40,483 nt of DNA from positions 1-40,483 of the forward strand of contig CAJXWT010000010.1 in NCBI GenBank assembly GCA_913062595.1. The letters are read 5' to 3'. This document shows, piece after piece, positions 19,301 through 28,222 of this stretch (the stretch's first letter is position 1; every line of letters begins with the position of its first letter). This stretch comes from an uncultured Fidelibacterota bacterium. GTDB taxonomy: Bacteria; Fidelibacterota; Marinisomatia; Marinisomatales; TCS55. Under the pieces are notes generated by a model, which was not told where the DNA came from, ran no database searches, and saw only the letters and a program-made list of their open reading frames with translations. The position numbers and the translations under genes are program-made.

Positions 19301-20294
19301 TCCTGAGACTGTATATGGTGTTGCTTCTACTAGTATTGTAAATGATCAGATTATTACCCAAGACCATGGCTTTATTTTCATGGTCACAAATCCTGCGCTA
19401 AGCATTGACTCGGTATACTGGAGCTTGGGAACCAATGTAAGTGACGTTTTCAAATTTGATTTGAGATCATCATCGCTAGATCCTTATGATTATTACATTA
19501 CCTTTTATGATCAATCAGATTCAAGCGTGGCTGATACATCTGCAATCGGACATTTTCGTTATAGAAATGGAGATGATTCGTTTTTATCTCAGCGGACACC
19601 AATCAGTATTTATAACATGACTTTGGGGAAAAATGTGTGGAGTTATAATATACGCCGCGCTCAAGAAAAATATTATTTATGGTGGATTCTGGATGAAGAT
19701 GAAGGAGCCAATACCAAAAATTCCTTCAGGGTTCTAACCAAAGAGGCACAGGATGATGTTGCCCTGAACCCCACAAGTTTCGAGGTTACCTTTTTACCAT
19801 TTGATGAGAATATTGTAGGCGGCGATGCTCTGGCTTATCCAGATGGGGCTAACGCAGAAACTCCGGACACATTATTTATGACCACATCCAGACCACTAAC
19901 CGTTAATGATGAATTCAGGTTTTATACCGTAAATATGCTTGATACGTTAAGTCATGCTTCATTGGACGAGGTTAAAGTTGTTCCCAACCCATATATTGTT
20001 AGAGCCTTATGGGATCAGAATCGGTTTACCCAGCATATTGATTTCCGTCATTTGCCAGCATCATGTAGCATCAGGATTTTTAATGTCGCAGGTGAATGGA
20101 TTGCTACTCTAGTAAAAGATGGCATAGTAGGGAATAATGAAGTCTATGATGAGGAGGGATCCTTATCATGGGATTTGAGAAATTATGAGGGATTAAAAGT
20201 AGCCAGTGGTTTATATCTGTATCAGCTTAAAGGTGAATTATTAGGTAAAACTGTATACAAGGAAGGGAAAATCGCAATTGTATTAGGTCCTTAG
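16353..20294 (+). CDS. Large secreted surface protein with C-terminal sorting-like domain
   Basis: 1313 residues, exported by an N-terminal signal (hydrophobic residues 2-17). I see no enzyme motif. A fibronectin type III-like segment with AVYLSWDNF and AGYRVYRS lies around 510-560, and several other stretches look like beta-sandwich repeats. The last 100 residues contain VVPNPYIVRA, SIRIFNVAGEW and SGLYLYQLKG, the pattern of type IX secretion-like C-terminal domains in a divergent form (VPNPY instead of YPNPFNP). No ATG is near the start: TTG at 16353 (or 16362) is used. It lies between a TonB-dependent receptor and a PorV-like protein, so it may be the receptor's surface partner or a cargo shuttled by PorV. 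Confidence 0.85.
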   Translation: MIILRFTIITFFATILVGKETMQSNKLLPTRQLYKTTNYDQVPDPVLSWVGAGFFTQYTISNTGQSGVFEPPPGWNGYNGEFPIGYGAYNGRTGEFPNGTNQFYTWGAGLWIGGKSEYFNTPEDRSITIGNKTIENVRVATTAYYSEMSSISKLWQSNQLISAVSDGKLEENKGEYLFGQKNKTVEEYQDIWAYFEPQPGDYHNPASDTIFRLDFENVNKRRNKFLATSSLGLDSSLLLLDPFREDENGNIRGDIISDEDTYCVFGDYLNERDGKFLWNRGYDTRGLGIKVEQQTYSWATDDYLYINYKITNMNDFPLDSIYVGYFMDNDVGYADDDLIGFDRSLNLGYSYDSDSEESGWIAPAGYLGSVFVETPVDSIGDPSKGVPPAGNQLNNWQIGLTGFQTWIRSDLGQSEGHPGDVDDDEMDHIKYFQLSMVDSFEVFEEPQDVRQLATSGPVIRLDPGNSIIVTVALVAGSSLSDLKKNTQSAIDKFNSGYIGAEAPPSPKLSVQPAHKAVYLSWDNFPETVIDPFTGLADFAGYRVYRSLSGLQNDWTLLADYDVAGDSSEWSGIVEYSKGTSNAISKFIGPLGSGDISANPSIDAIEDRFIEAEYTIELMDHQIEIDGITLDTMKMMIYNVSNLQSVLPNIAAMTTGEGFRTYAEYDSTAMKAGNGTLSDIELYRNEYFIYLDGFFVQISNGEYIDLDLDGIISDIEIAQQSLNPRVGDIFIIKTYAAEEIGGQSGLSYTYLDDGLIDGMNYFYSVVSYDRGVPIADIPQLESSLYQNIILVRPQHMALELAGEPKISDYIHSGPSTGQFLKAITSYENLTGHQYGIQFFQNDASSSENETANYGILIDSTLGGVGVVEPLKSIIPGESYTDTLTIAGNGFDEHGNPLPPMGVIMPGTFNLTIDNNILSDQINGILKGVINGDTIVAVINYGDGTIHLTADMTAGLTGASPSAQYSYNPLILESINTSSFTGNLNPETVYGVASTSIVNDQIITQDHGFIFMVTNPALSIDSVYWSLGTNVSDVFKFDLRSSSLDPYDYYITFYDQSDSSVADTSAIGHFRYRNGDDSFLSQRTPISIYNMTLGKNVWSYNIRRAQEKYYLWWILDEDEGANTKNSFRVLTKEAQDDVALNPTSFEVTFLPFDENIVGGDALAYPDGANAETPDTLFMTTSRPLTVNDEFRFYTVNMLDTLSHASLDEVKVVPNPYIVRALWDQNRFTQHIDFRHLPASCSIRIFNVAGEWIATLVKDGIVGNNEVYDEEGSLSWDLRNYEGLKVASGLYLYQLKGELLGKTVYKEGKIAIVLGP

Positions 20295-20296
20295 TT

Positions 20297-21337
20297 ATGA
20301 AGATATTTTTGCATAAAATAATTGTTGTTGGGTTATTATTGAGTCATATAATCATAGCAGGACAGGGTAGCGCTGGAGCAAAATTCCTACAAATAAATGC
20401 CACTACAAGAGGTTCAGCAAATGGTGGTACCTTGGTTGCCAGGCCAGGCCTAATTGATGCATTAAGTTATAATCCAGCGACAGCTGCTACACTTACAGGA
20501 ACCAATTCCATCATCCACCACTCGGATTATTTTGTGGGCATGAGTTTTGACTACATGTCTTTTGCATATAATATGCCTGCAATTGGTACAATTTCAATGG
20601 GATTATTGGGGCTTCTTTCTGGTGATATTGAAGAGACTACAGAGCTTCAACCCCTTGGGACTGGTAGAACATTTACTGCCAATGATTTTGCCGGTTTTCT
20701 ATCGTTTGCACGAAGTATGACTGATAAGTTTAGCGGGGGAGGTACGATCAAATATGTGATGCAGAACATAGACAAATTAACAGCATCTGGTATAGCTTTC
20801 GATATGGGAGCAATTTATAATGTGGGGTTGTTCTATGATCTGACGATCGGTTTTTCTATTAAGAATTTTGGCGGTGACATGAATTACGAGGGCGAAAACC
20901 TCCAGGAATCAATCCAGTTAAGTGACAACATTTTCGAAGAAGAGGATGTAAGAATTGAAGTAGTTTCTGAAAAATATTCACTTCCGATCAGTTTCGATTT
21001 GGGTTCATCGGTTACAATACCGGTTCGAGGAAAGGACAAGCTAATCAGCAGTGTGGCTGTGCATAATATTGCTGATCAGGCAGAGTTTTTGTCAATTGGA
21101 CTTGAATATAACCTTGGAGAATTGATGTATTTTGTTTTGGGTCATGGTAATTTAAATGGCATGTTCAATAATAATGCCACAGAATTGGAATTAAATGGTA
21201 ATATGCGTGGTTTCACGGGTGGATTTGGGGTGAACCTCCGCCCAGTATTTAACACGAGAAGCTGGCTTTCCTATTCATTCGAGGACCACAAATATTTTGC
21301 ACCAATTCATTCCTTTGAAATAACGATAGCTTTATAA
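20297..21337 (+). CDS. PorV/PorQ-like outer-membrane beta-barrel protein
   Basis: 346 residues. A signal peptide (about 1-22) is followed by GSAGAKFLQINATTRGSANG and ALSYNPATAA, the N-terminal signature of the PorV/PorQ (UPF0164-like) family, then repeated amphipathic strands with gaps typical of a FadL-type 14-strand barrel; the final strand is SFEITIAL. In type IX secretion, PorV (LptO) binds the C-terminal domains of cargo and delivers them to the attachment machinery. The start ATG is 2 nt after the stop of the large surface protein, which places it in the same operon. This is the only T9SS-type component in the window; core translocon genes are not here. Confidence 0.85.
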   Translation: MKIFLHKIIVVGLLLSHIIIAGQGSAGAKFLQINATTRGSANGGTLVARPGLIDALSYNPATAATLTGTNSIIHHSDYFVGMSFDYMSFAYNMPAIGTISMGLLGLLSGDIEETTELQPLGTGRTFTANDFAGFLSFARSMTDKFSGGGTIKYVMQNIDKLTASGIAFDMGAIYNVGLFYDLTIGFSIKNFGGDMNYEGENLQESIQLSDNIFEEEDVRIEVVSEKYSLPISFDLGSSVTIPVRGKDKLISSVAVHNIADQAEFLSIGLEYNLGELMYFVLGHGNLNGMFNNNATELELNGNMRGFTGGFGVNLRPVFNTRSWLSYSFEDHKYFAPIHSFEITIAL

Positions 21338-21370
21338 TAAATAATTAAAAACAATAAGGTGAGAGTAGCT

Positions 21371-23977
21371 ATGTATAAAAAAATAATAAGACTGTTTTTA
21401 ATCATGATCGTAATGAATACAGCATGGGTAATGGGTAAAGAAGGTAGTCGATCATCAGGTGAAGAAAGATCTATCATTGATAGAGCTGAAATCACAACCT
21501 GTAATTGTGGGATGACTCATCGTCTTGGTGTTCATGTGGGACGGGATGGGGAAAGAACGATTACGGATACAATATCCTATTATACGGATCCTTCATATGT
21601 TGAAGATTACAGTGATTTTATGTCTGATTATCAGACTACAGGCGACGACTCCGTAGTTACCCGGATTCATTTATTAACTTCTGGAATTATAAATCAATTT
21701 CATGTAATGACAAAAAATATTGACGAAAATTTCAATATGGTAGATGAAGAAGCTGAAGTGGATGTTTGGGTATATGGTCCAGCATATCAGCAAGATGATG
21801 AGGGCTTATGGCACTCCCAGTATCCAAGTATGGCTAATACTTATGATGGTGCCTTGCCAAGTACCATTCAGTTTCTTATGGATGAATGGCCTATAGCGGC
21901 CACCTTTCATAATAGTAATCCTGAAAATCATTTTAACGCTCAGGGTTTATGGGATCCCTGGGCTGATACTACAGGAGGTTGGAATGTATGTGATTTTCCA
22001 GCTAATCAGCTTAGCGGTCTTGGTGTTGATGTGAATTCAGACTCCCTTGGCGTTCCCGATGAAATGCTCTATGTGTATGTTGGTTATAGTATGCTTCAAC
22101 TTGTATACCTCAACATTGCAACGATTTGGCAGGATGGAACACCTGATCCAAATGATAATTGGTCATGCAGGTCTACGCTTCATTCAATCGCTCCTGAAGG
22201 TGGTGCATGGTATGGCATTTGGAATGGTGAATTTCCTTATCATCATTTAACCCAAGCTGTTGTAGAATACGAAGCGGTACCTCCTTTTGTTGAACAATTA
22301 CCAAATTTCAGCGATACCTGGGCAGAGGAAAAAGAAGTGTGGGCTGATGTAGTGGATCTTGATGGTGATGCTTTCGCCTGTACCCTGAATGTTACTATCG
22401 CTCCAGAAAGTGGAAATTCCTACGATCAAGAAATTGCGATGGTGCAGGACTCGGAAGTAGAAGGACGGTACGTCGCAAATGTATCTATGTCTATAGGCGA
22501 TACTGTGAATTTCTATGTTAGATCAACTGATGTAACTGGTAGATCTAGTACAAGCAGTTGGCGTTCTTTCATCCGGGTTTCTGAGCCAAATATTTTACAG
22601 CATGTTCTAGTACTGCAGGATGGGACTAGGGACAGCCTTGGTCAAGATAATTGGGGTTCTATATATACTTCCCCCGATGGTTTAAATCCAATATTAGAGG
22701 GATCAAGCAATTATTATATATGGAATGTTAATGATCGCAATGGAGTTGATTATGATGTGATTAATCATCCAAATTTTGATCTAATCGTTAAGCATGGCTG
22801 GGGAGGAGGCACCATGCCGTCAATTGGTGAAGATCCTAATGGTTTTGGCGATTTCCTTGATAGGGGTGGTCGTTTGCTTTATTCTGACATGGATTATTTC
22901 TGGAAAACTGGGTTAGCAGATGTTGGAATATTTTCACCGGGAGATTTCGCCTATGATTATCTTGGACTATTAAATTATATCAATGATCCTGATAATGATG
23001 AGGATGGGACTAATGGTGGAAGCGGGGATATAAATCATTTTGGTGTAGATAATGATCCGATTACTAACACATGGGAAAATTCCGCTTATGGACCGCTTGA
23101 TTATGAACTGATGGGTTGGACTAATTGGGGTGATCATATGACAGTTAGCCTTGCTGATTATATTTTTATAGGAGACGCGTCAAGTAATAAAACAGGATCC
23201 CGTTACAATGGTTTAGGTTTTAACGCTCCATTCAAGACAGTCTATTTTGCCTTTCCAATTGAAGCAGCGCAGGATTTCACGGCCCTTTTATCCAATTCAG
23301 TGGATTGGTTAATGGGTTATGGTGGGCCAGAAGGAACCATTGCTCAAGCGACTCCCCAGGATGGTGCAACAGTGGATCTAAGTACAACGGATCAACTAAC
23401 ATTTTTATTTGGAGGCAGTGTATCTGATCCAGATGATGACTTGATCGGTTACAAAGTTGTTCTAGAGGGTGACTTAGCTGGGATCGAAGTTCCTGCTACC
23501 GATGGTATTTCAGCCAGTGTTTCAACCGCAGATGTAACCGCAATGATTGGTGAAAACCAATCACTTACTGGAACGTGGAAAGTTGTTGCCACCGATGGCT
23601 TGGAATCAATCGAATCTGGAACCCGAACGCTAACCGTGGTAACAGGTAACTTATCTTCAGTAGAGGAATTATTTCCCAAGCAATTCACGCTTATGGGTAA
23701 CTATCCTAATCCATTCAATCCAGAGACGCAAATTCGTATAGAAATACCCCTGAGTGCTAATGTGACTATCATCATCAGTGATATACTTGGCAGAGAAGTT
23801 TCCCGATTGGGAAATCAGGTATATTCGCAGGGTATGCATAGCTTCGGTTGGGATGGTAAAAGTTTTTCTGGAAATAATTTACCATCTGGTGTATACCTTT
23901 ATGATGTCGTTGCAACAGAATTAAATACTGGAAACCAGTTATATCGAGCAACGGATAAAATGATCTTGATGAAATAG
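21371..23977 (+). CDS. Secreted protein with GATase-like domain and YPNPFNP sorting domain
   Basis: 868 residues from ATG 21371, which has AAGGTGAG 7 nt upstream (a GTG at 21359 overlaps that site and is rejected). Signal peptide residues 4-22. About 60-300 is a region of unknown fold with many Trp and Asp. An Ig-like segment around 310-400 is followed by a Rossmann-like domain (about 410-650) with LIVKHGWGGG, FLDRGGRLLYSDMDY and YFAFPIEA, which resembles the class I glutamine-amidotransferase-like (ThuA-type) modules of secreted FCB proteins. No catalytic triad could be assigned. The last 95 residues are a sorting domain with NYPNPFNPETQI, ISDILGREV and SGVYLYDV. Probably displayed on the cell surface or released; function unknown. 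Confidence 0.82.
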   Translation: MYKKIIRLFLIMIVMNTAWVMGKEGSRSSGEERSIIDRAEITTCNCGMTHRLGVHVGRDGERTITDTISYYTDPSYVEDYSDFMSDYQTTGDDSVVTRIHLLTSGIINQFHVMTKNIDENFNMVDEEAEVDVWVYGPAYQQDDEGLWHSQYPSMANTYDGALPSTIQFLMDEWPIAATFHNSNPENHFNAQGLWDPWADTTGGWNVCDFPANQLSGLGVDVNSDSLGVPDEMLYVYVGYSMLQLVYLNIATIWQDGTPDPNDNWSCRSTLHSIAPEGGAWYGIWNGEFPYHHLTQAVVEYEAVPPFVEQLPNFSDTWAEEKEVWADVVDLDGDAFACTLNVTIAPESGNSYDQEIAMVQDSEVEGRYVANVSMSIGDTVNFYVRSTDVTGRSSTSSWRSFIRVSEPNILQHVLVLQDGTRDSLGQDNWGSIYTSPDGLNPILEGSSNYYIWNVNDRNGVDYDVINHPNFDLIVKHGWGGGTMPSIGEDPNGFGDFLDRGGRLLYSDMDYFWKTGLADVGIFSPGDFAYDYLGLLNYINDPDNDEDGTNGGSGDINHFGVDNDPITNTWENSAYGPLDYELMGWTNWGDHMTVSLADYIFIGDASSNKTGSRYNGLGFNAPFKTVYFAFPIEAAQDFTALLSNSVDWLMGYGGPEGTIAQATPQDGATVDLSTTDQLTFLFGGSVSDPDDDLIGYKVVLEGDLAGIEVPATDGISASVSTADVTAMIGENQSLTGTWKVVATDGLESIESGTRTLTVVTGNLSSVEELFPKQFTLMGNYPNPFNPETQIRIEIPLSANVTIIISDILGREVSRLGNQVYSQGMHSFGWDGKSFSGNNLPSGVYLYDVVATELNTGNQLYRATDKMILMK

Positions 23978-24076
23978 TTCACCTATATATCGATAGATAT
24001 CAATTTTGAGTAATTATTGGGATAATACCGTACTTATAATACAGAAAAGATATTTAGTCTAGTTGGAATACCAAGG

Positions 24077-27000
24077 ATGAAGAAATCCAGTATAATTTTT
24101 ATTGCAATATTCTTTGTAAATATTTTACTCGCGCTCGATAACCCCTTGGTGTTAATCAATCATGACCTGCGGGATGGACTAATAAGTGATTTAAAGGCTG
24201 TGGAATTAAAGACCAGGGTTTTATTAATTCCGGAATCGTTACCTGACCGCTACAAGTTCGCTGAACCAGATCATATTCGTTGCGGCCTTGGCATTATTGA
24301 TGATGCAGAGGATAATTATGATCAATTGCCTGCAGATTTACAATTAGAACTAGATAATATGCAGGATGATACAGACATCCAATCTAGTAATCGTCTAACC
24401 TATTTTACTCCCGAAGGTAATGTGCAAATTAATTACCAAATGACCGGCACTGATGGATTGACAGGGGGTAATGCGCAGGACAATGATAATAGTGGATATC
24501 CTGATTATGTTGAGAATATGGGACAATATATTGAGGATGCTCTGGCCTTGTTCATTAATGTAGGATGGATTAATCCCCTAACATGCACCAGCAATACAAT
24601 GTTTTTGGTCACGATTGAATATCAGGAAGGTACTTATGGTTATGTGCCGGGCAGCAGTTACCACAGAATTTACATGCACAAAAATCTAACTGATAATCAG
24701 AATAAGCTTACAACTGCCCATGAACTTCATCATCTAGTACAGCATGTCTATGCAAGTTGTGATGGAGATTCAGGTCCAAGCGGTAGCTGGTATAGAGAAT
24801 GCACTTCCATGTGGGCTGAAGAAGTTATCTATGACGAGTTAAATGGTTATAATGGTTATGATCAGGATTTTCAGAATGAACCCTATCGTAGTTTAGATTA
24901 TTTTGAGTCTGGCGGTTTATACCAATATGGATCTGTATTGTGGAATCTTTATATACATGAAAATTTTGGCGATAGTGCTGTAAAAAATATTTGGGAAACT
25001 CCAATAAGTAGCACCGTATCTGCTCAAAACAATTATTTCACAAACAATGGCTCTAATTTTACAGATGAGTTTAGCAAATTCTCTGCTTGGTGTTATTTCA
25101 CAGGATACCGATCAAATGGAACGTATTACGAGGGAGAATTTGAGGAAGCCAGTAATATAACTGCAGCAGCAATCACACGTTCCGCAACCGGCGCATTAGT
25201 CAATTATACACCGCCAACAAACAAACTTCCAGACCATCTAGGGGTAAATTACGTTAAGCTAAATAGGGGGTCGGGGTCCGCTGATAATTTATTGATACAG
25301 TTTGATGGTGATGGAAACTATAACTGGAATTTGAAAGTGTTTACGCACCAGGGTAGTTTTGATGATGGTTTTGAAATTCCAGTAGATCTGAATGGCGATG
25401 GATTTACTGTTTTAAATAATTGGTCATCTTATACTGCTGCCACTATTAATCCAATAATAACCAGCATAACTGGTAGTAATGCCAACTATATACTGAGTTT
25501 AATATCAATCAATAATCTACTAATGTTGAATGATATAGAATTTTCTGTTTCAGGTGACAACTCCTATCCCGATCCGGGTGAAAGTATATCGGTAATTATA
25601 ACTATAGCAAATTATGGTAACACACTTTCATCTGTTACAGGGCAGATAGAGTCAAATAATTCAGGTATTACAATCACAGATGGGACTACTACATTTGGTG
25701 AAATTGGTACGAATCAGGAATTAACCAATGCTGATGATCCATTTATTATTGATATTAGTGATGATGCAGAAACTGGCACAGCAGTTTTTGATATAACACT
25801 TTCTTTTGATGGTTCTGAAAGCGTTACTGAGGAATGGGAAATTAATATTGGGATACCAGCTATCCTCTTGGTTGATGATGATAATGGGGACAATACAGAA
25901 TTAGGATTTATTGCCGCCATTGATTCGCTGAATGAGAGCTATGAAGTGCTTGATAGAACATCCACTAGTTTGAATGAATTGGGATTAGGAATGAGGGATA
26001 TAGTCATATGGAACACTGGCTCTGCGGATGGCAATGGCCTATCCGCCGTGGAAAAAACAGCGATAAAGACATATTTAGATGGTGGAAAGAATCTTTTCCT
26101 TACGGGGAATCATCTTGGCGAGGAACTTGCTGATTCAGATTTATTTAATGATTACCTTGAAATACGCTATGCTGGTTTTCGTTCTGGTGGCATATTAAGG
26201 GGTGTTGAAGGTGATCCGGTTGGTGTGGACTCAGACAACAACATATTTTTATCATTAGGTGCTATCGGAATTGATTCACTCGCAACTTACGGTGATCCTC
26301 GATCGAGCCTTGTTTTTTATTTTAACGGTGATGAAGAACATGGAGCAGTGTTACGTTATTCATCACCAGAATATAGAGTGATATTTTCCGCATTTAATAT
26401 TGCTGCGGTTTCTCCCCCTAATGAGTCATTTTTAAACAAAAAAGATTATGTATACAAGGTACTAGAATATTTAACCTCTGATTTACAATTCCCTGATGCT
26501 CCAACATTATCTTCACCTGTAACGGGTTATAAAGATACACTAATGTCTTCTGACGAAAATCTGGATTTTTCCTGGAGTAGCGTAGGTCTTGATGCAGAGT
26601 ATACATTTTTTATTCTGGATGACCCTGAATTAATGCGTCCGCTTTTCTCGCAGAATACCAATAGTGAGATGGTCACCCAATTAACATATGATACCCTCTT
26701 ATCCCTTTTTGGGTATGTACAGGATAAGGAAATATACTGGGGTGTTTATAATACAATTAATGGTGAAGTATCAATAAGTGGACTTAATTCTTTTGAGCTA
26801 ACCCTGACTGTTCAATTAACTGTTAATACAAATATTGATATTCCAAATACATTTCATTTTTCGAATGCTTATCCTAATCCATTTAATCCTCGGACGAGAT
26901 TTACAGTATCTCTTCCTGAGAAGAGTCATATGGTGGTAAATATTTATGATATAGTGGGCAGACATGTGGCCTCACTTGCGGAAGGTGATTATAATGCAGG

Positions 27001-27124
27001 CCGATACAGGATGGAGTGGGCTGGTATGACGGATATGAATGCTGCCGCACCGAGTGGTGTATATTTACTGGTTGTACAGGCGGGGGATCATGTATTTAAA
27101 CAAAAAATGATTATGATGAAATAA
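24077..27124 (+). CDS. Secreted MXAN_6640-like putative zinc metalloprotease with sorting domain
   Basis: 1015 residues. Signal peptide 1-20. The N-terminal domain has DNDNSGYPDYVENMGQYIEDAL (a calcium-like loop, about 135-156) followed by AHELHHLVQH, with zinc-binding HExxH at 215-219. RECTSMWAEE about 30 residues later could supply the third ligand. This arrangement matches the MXAN_6640-type putative metalloproteases. A beta-rich CARDB-like segment around 480-590 precedes a glutamine-amidotransferase-like Rossmann domain (about 593-800, AILLVDDDNGDN, IVIWNTGS, KNLFLTGNHLG). The C-terminal 90 residues form a sorting domain with YPNPFNPRTRF and SGVYLLVV. AAGG lies only 2 nt before the ATG. 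Confidence 0.82.
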   Translation: MKKSSIIFIAIFFVNILLALDNPLVLINHDLRDGLISDLKAVELKTRVLLIPESLPDRYKFAEPDHIRCGLGIIDDAEDNYDQLPADLQLELDNMQDDTDIQSSNRLTYFTPEGNVQINYQMTGTDGLTGGNAQDNDNSGYPDYVENMGQYIEDALALFINVGWINPLTCTSNTMFLVTIEYQEGTYGYVPGSSYHRIYMHKNLTDNQNKLTTAHELHHLVQHVYASCDGDSGPSGSWYRECTSMWAEEVIYDELNGYNGYDQDFQNEPYRSLDYFESGGLYQYGSVLWNLYIHENFGDSAVKNIWETPISSTVSAQNNYFTNNGSNFTDEFSKFSAWCYFTGYRSNGTYYEGEFEEASNITAAAITRSATGALVNYTPPTNKLPDHLGVNYVKLNRGSGSADNLLIQFDGDGNYNWNLKVFTHQGSFDDGFEIPVDLNGDGFTVLNNWSSYTAATINPIITSITGSNANYILSLISINNLLMLNDIEFSVSGDNSYPDPGESISVIITIANYGNTLSSVTGQIESNNSGITITDGTTTFGEIGTNQELTNADDPFIIDISDDAETGTAVFDITLSFDGSESVTEEWEINIGIPAILLVDDDNGDNTELGFIAAIDSLNESYEVLDRTSTSLNELGLGMRDIVIWNTGSADGNGLSAVEKTAIKTYLDGGKNLFLTGNHLGEELADSDLFNDYLEIRYAGFRSGGILRGVEGDPVGVDSDNNIFLSLGAIGIDSLATYGDPRSSLVFYFNGDEEHGAVLRYSSPEYRVIFSAFNIAAVSPPNESFLNKKDYVYKVLEYLTSDLQFPDAPTLSSPVTGYKDTLMSSDENLDFSWSSVGLDAEYTFFILDDPELMRPLFSQNTNSEMVTQLTYDTLLSLFGYVQDKEIYWGVYNTINGEVSISGLNSFELTLTVQLTVNTNIDIPNTFHFSNAYPNPFNPRTRFTVSLPEKSHMVVNIYDIVGRHVASLAEGDYNAGRYRMEWAGMTDMNAAAPSGVYLLVVQAGDHVFKQKMIMMK

Positions 27125-27191
27125 AGAATTGTTGGATTTTGATTCAATCATGGATAGCTTGCATTCCAATGCATTCTTTTGGAGTAGAACT

Positions 27192-28154
27192 TTGAAAAGA
27201 AATATAACCTCACAACTAATAATTATCTTATCCTTAACGGTTAACGCTTACGGGTTGGACTGTCCGTCTGATTCTGCATATCACACAGACTTAAGAACAT
27301 TGTTACCCAATGGATCCCCCAATCCTACGTATGGCCAGGAAATTGCCACTGGTCTATGCGGCTGCATTGGTTTTGTTTCCGAGCTTTCTGGCATAGAAGA
27401 AGATTCTAGTCTAACGCTTACTTTAATGTTGGTAGATAATGAATCAATTCGTGGCACCCAACTGGATATCTATCATGATGCTGGATCAGCCCTTAGTTAT
27501 GATCAAGGTGGTGAAGTTATAAAGGGTGATAAACTAGTGGCCCTAGATGATCCAACTACACCTAATGTCAATGAGACGATGACAGTGTTAGCTAATGAAA
27601 TGGAAAATTTCGTTCGTGTCATGGCTTATAGTACATCGCGAGCTCACACAAGTGGCGATGGGACTGAAGGTGCTATTTTTCATGTTACTTTTAAAGCCAC
27701 CGGTGGATTAGCCTCATTACCAGCCACAATATCCTTTGGATTAGGCGCTCTAGCTCTTCCTGGAACATCGATGGACCCCGAAATACTTAATGTTGCTTGT
27801 AGTTATCCAGATACTTCAGAGATGGTTTCATTCAGCACGACCAATCTGGGTGTAATCGCGCAGGATGGAATACCGGTTCAATATAAATTATCACAGAATT
27901 ATCCTAATCCATTTAATCCTACAACAAGAATATCTTTTGATTTGGTAGAACCTGGTCAAACAACACTGATTGTTTATAATCTGTTAGGACAAAGGATCAA
28001 TATGCTTATTAATCGCTCAATGGACGCGGGTCACCATAGTCTGGAATGGAATGGGTTGGATTTGTCTGGGCAGCCAGTTTCATCAGGTGTATATTTTTAT
28101 GAACTGCGTTCTGAAAAGTATATCGCTAGAAAGAAGATGCTTTTATTACGTTGA
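27192..28154 (+). CDS. Secreted cohesin-like domain protein with YPNPFNP sorting domain
   Basis: 320 residues if started at TTG 27192, which has GGAG 7 nt upstream and opens directly with a signal peptide (KRNITSQLIIILSLTVNAYG). A frame extension to 27129 lacks both. Residues about 60-205 have the feel of a cohesin-type beta-sandwich: SLTLTLMLVDNESIRGTQLDI near the beginning and SGDGTEGAIFHVTFKATG later, as in cohesins that bind dockerins. The remainder is a classical sorting domain with QNYPNPFNPTTRISFDL, VYNLLGQRI and SGVYFYELR. A likely surface adhesin or scaffold. The cohesin call is inferred from pattern only. Confidence 0.75.
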   Translation: MKRNITSQLIIILSLTVNAYGLDCPSDSAYHTDLRTLLPNGSPNPTYGQEIATGLCGCIGFVSELSGIEEDSSLTLTLMLVDNESIRGTQLDIYHDAGSALSYDQGGEVIKGDKLVALDDPTTPNVNETMTVLANEMENFVRVMAYSTSRAHTSGDGTEGAIFHVTFKATGGLASLPATISFGLGALALPGTSMDPEILNVACSYPDTSEMVSFSTTNLGVIAQDGIPVQYKLSQNYPNPFNPTTRISFDLVEPGQTTLIVYNLLGQRINMLINRSMDAGHHSLEWNGLDLSGQPVSSGVYFYELRSEKYIARKKMLLLR

Positions 28155-28188
28155 TGTAGGAAAGAAGATTTAATTATTATTCTATAAC

Positions 28189-28222
28189 ATCCCCTTGTTC
28201 TGGCGGACAGGGGGATTTTTTT
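28189..28222 (+). terminator. Strong intrinsic terminator between convergent genes
   Basis: A 12-bp stem with two G-T pairs (28189-28200 with 28205-28216) and a 4-nt TGGC loop is followed by a run of seven T (28216-28222). The T-tract on the plus strand points to termination of the cohesin-like gene. The hairpin may also stop minus-strand transcripts weakly, but no T-run exists on that side. The last bases overlap the stop codon of the minus-strand gene. Confidence 0.92.

Noticed and set aside
21359-21373. GTG at 21359 as start of the GATase-like secreted protein
   Set aside because: It overlaps the AAGGTGAG ribosome binding site that serves ATG 21371, which directly begins the signal peptide.
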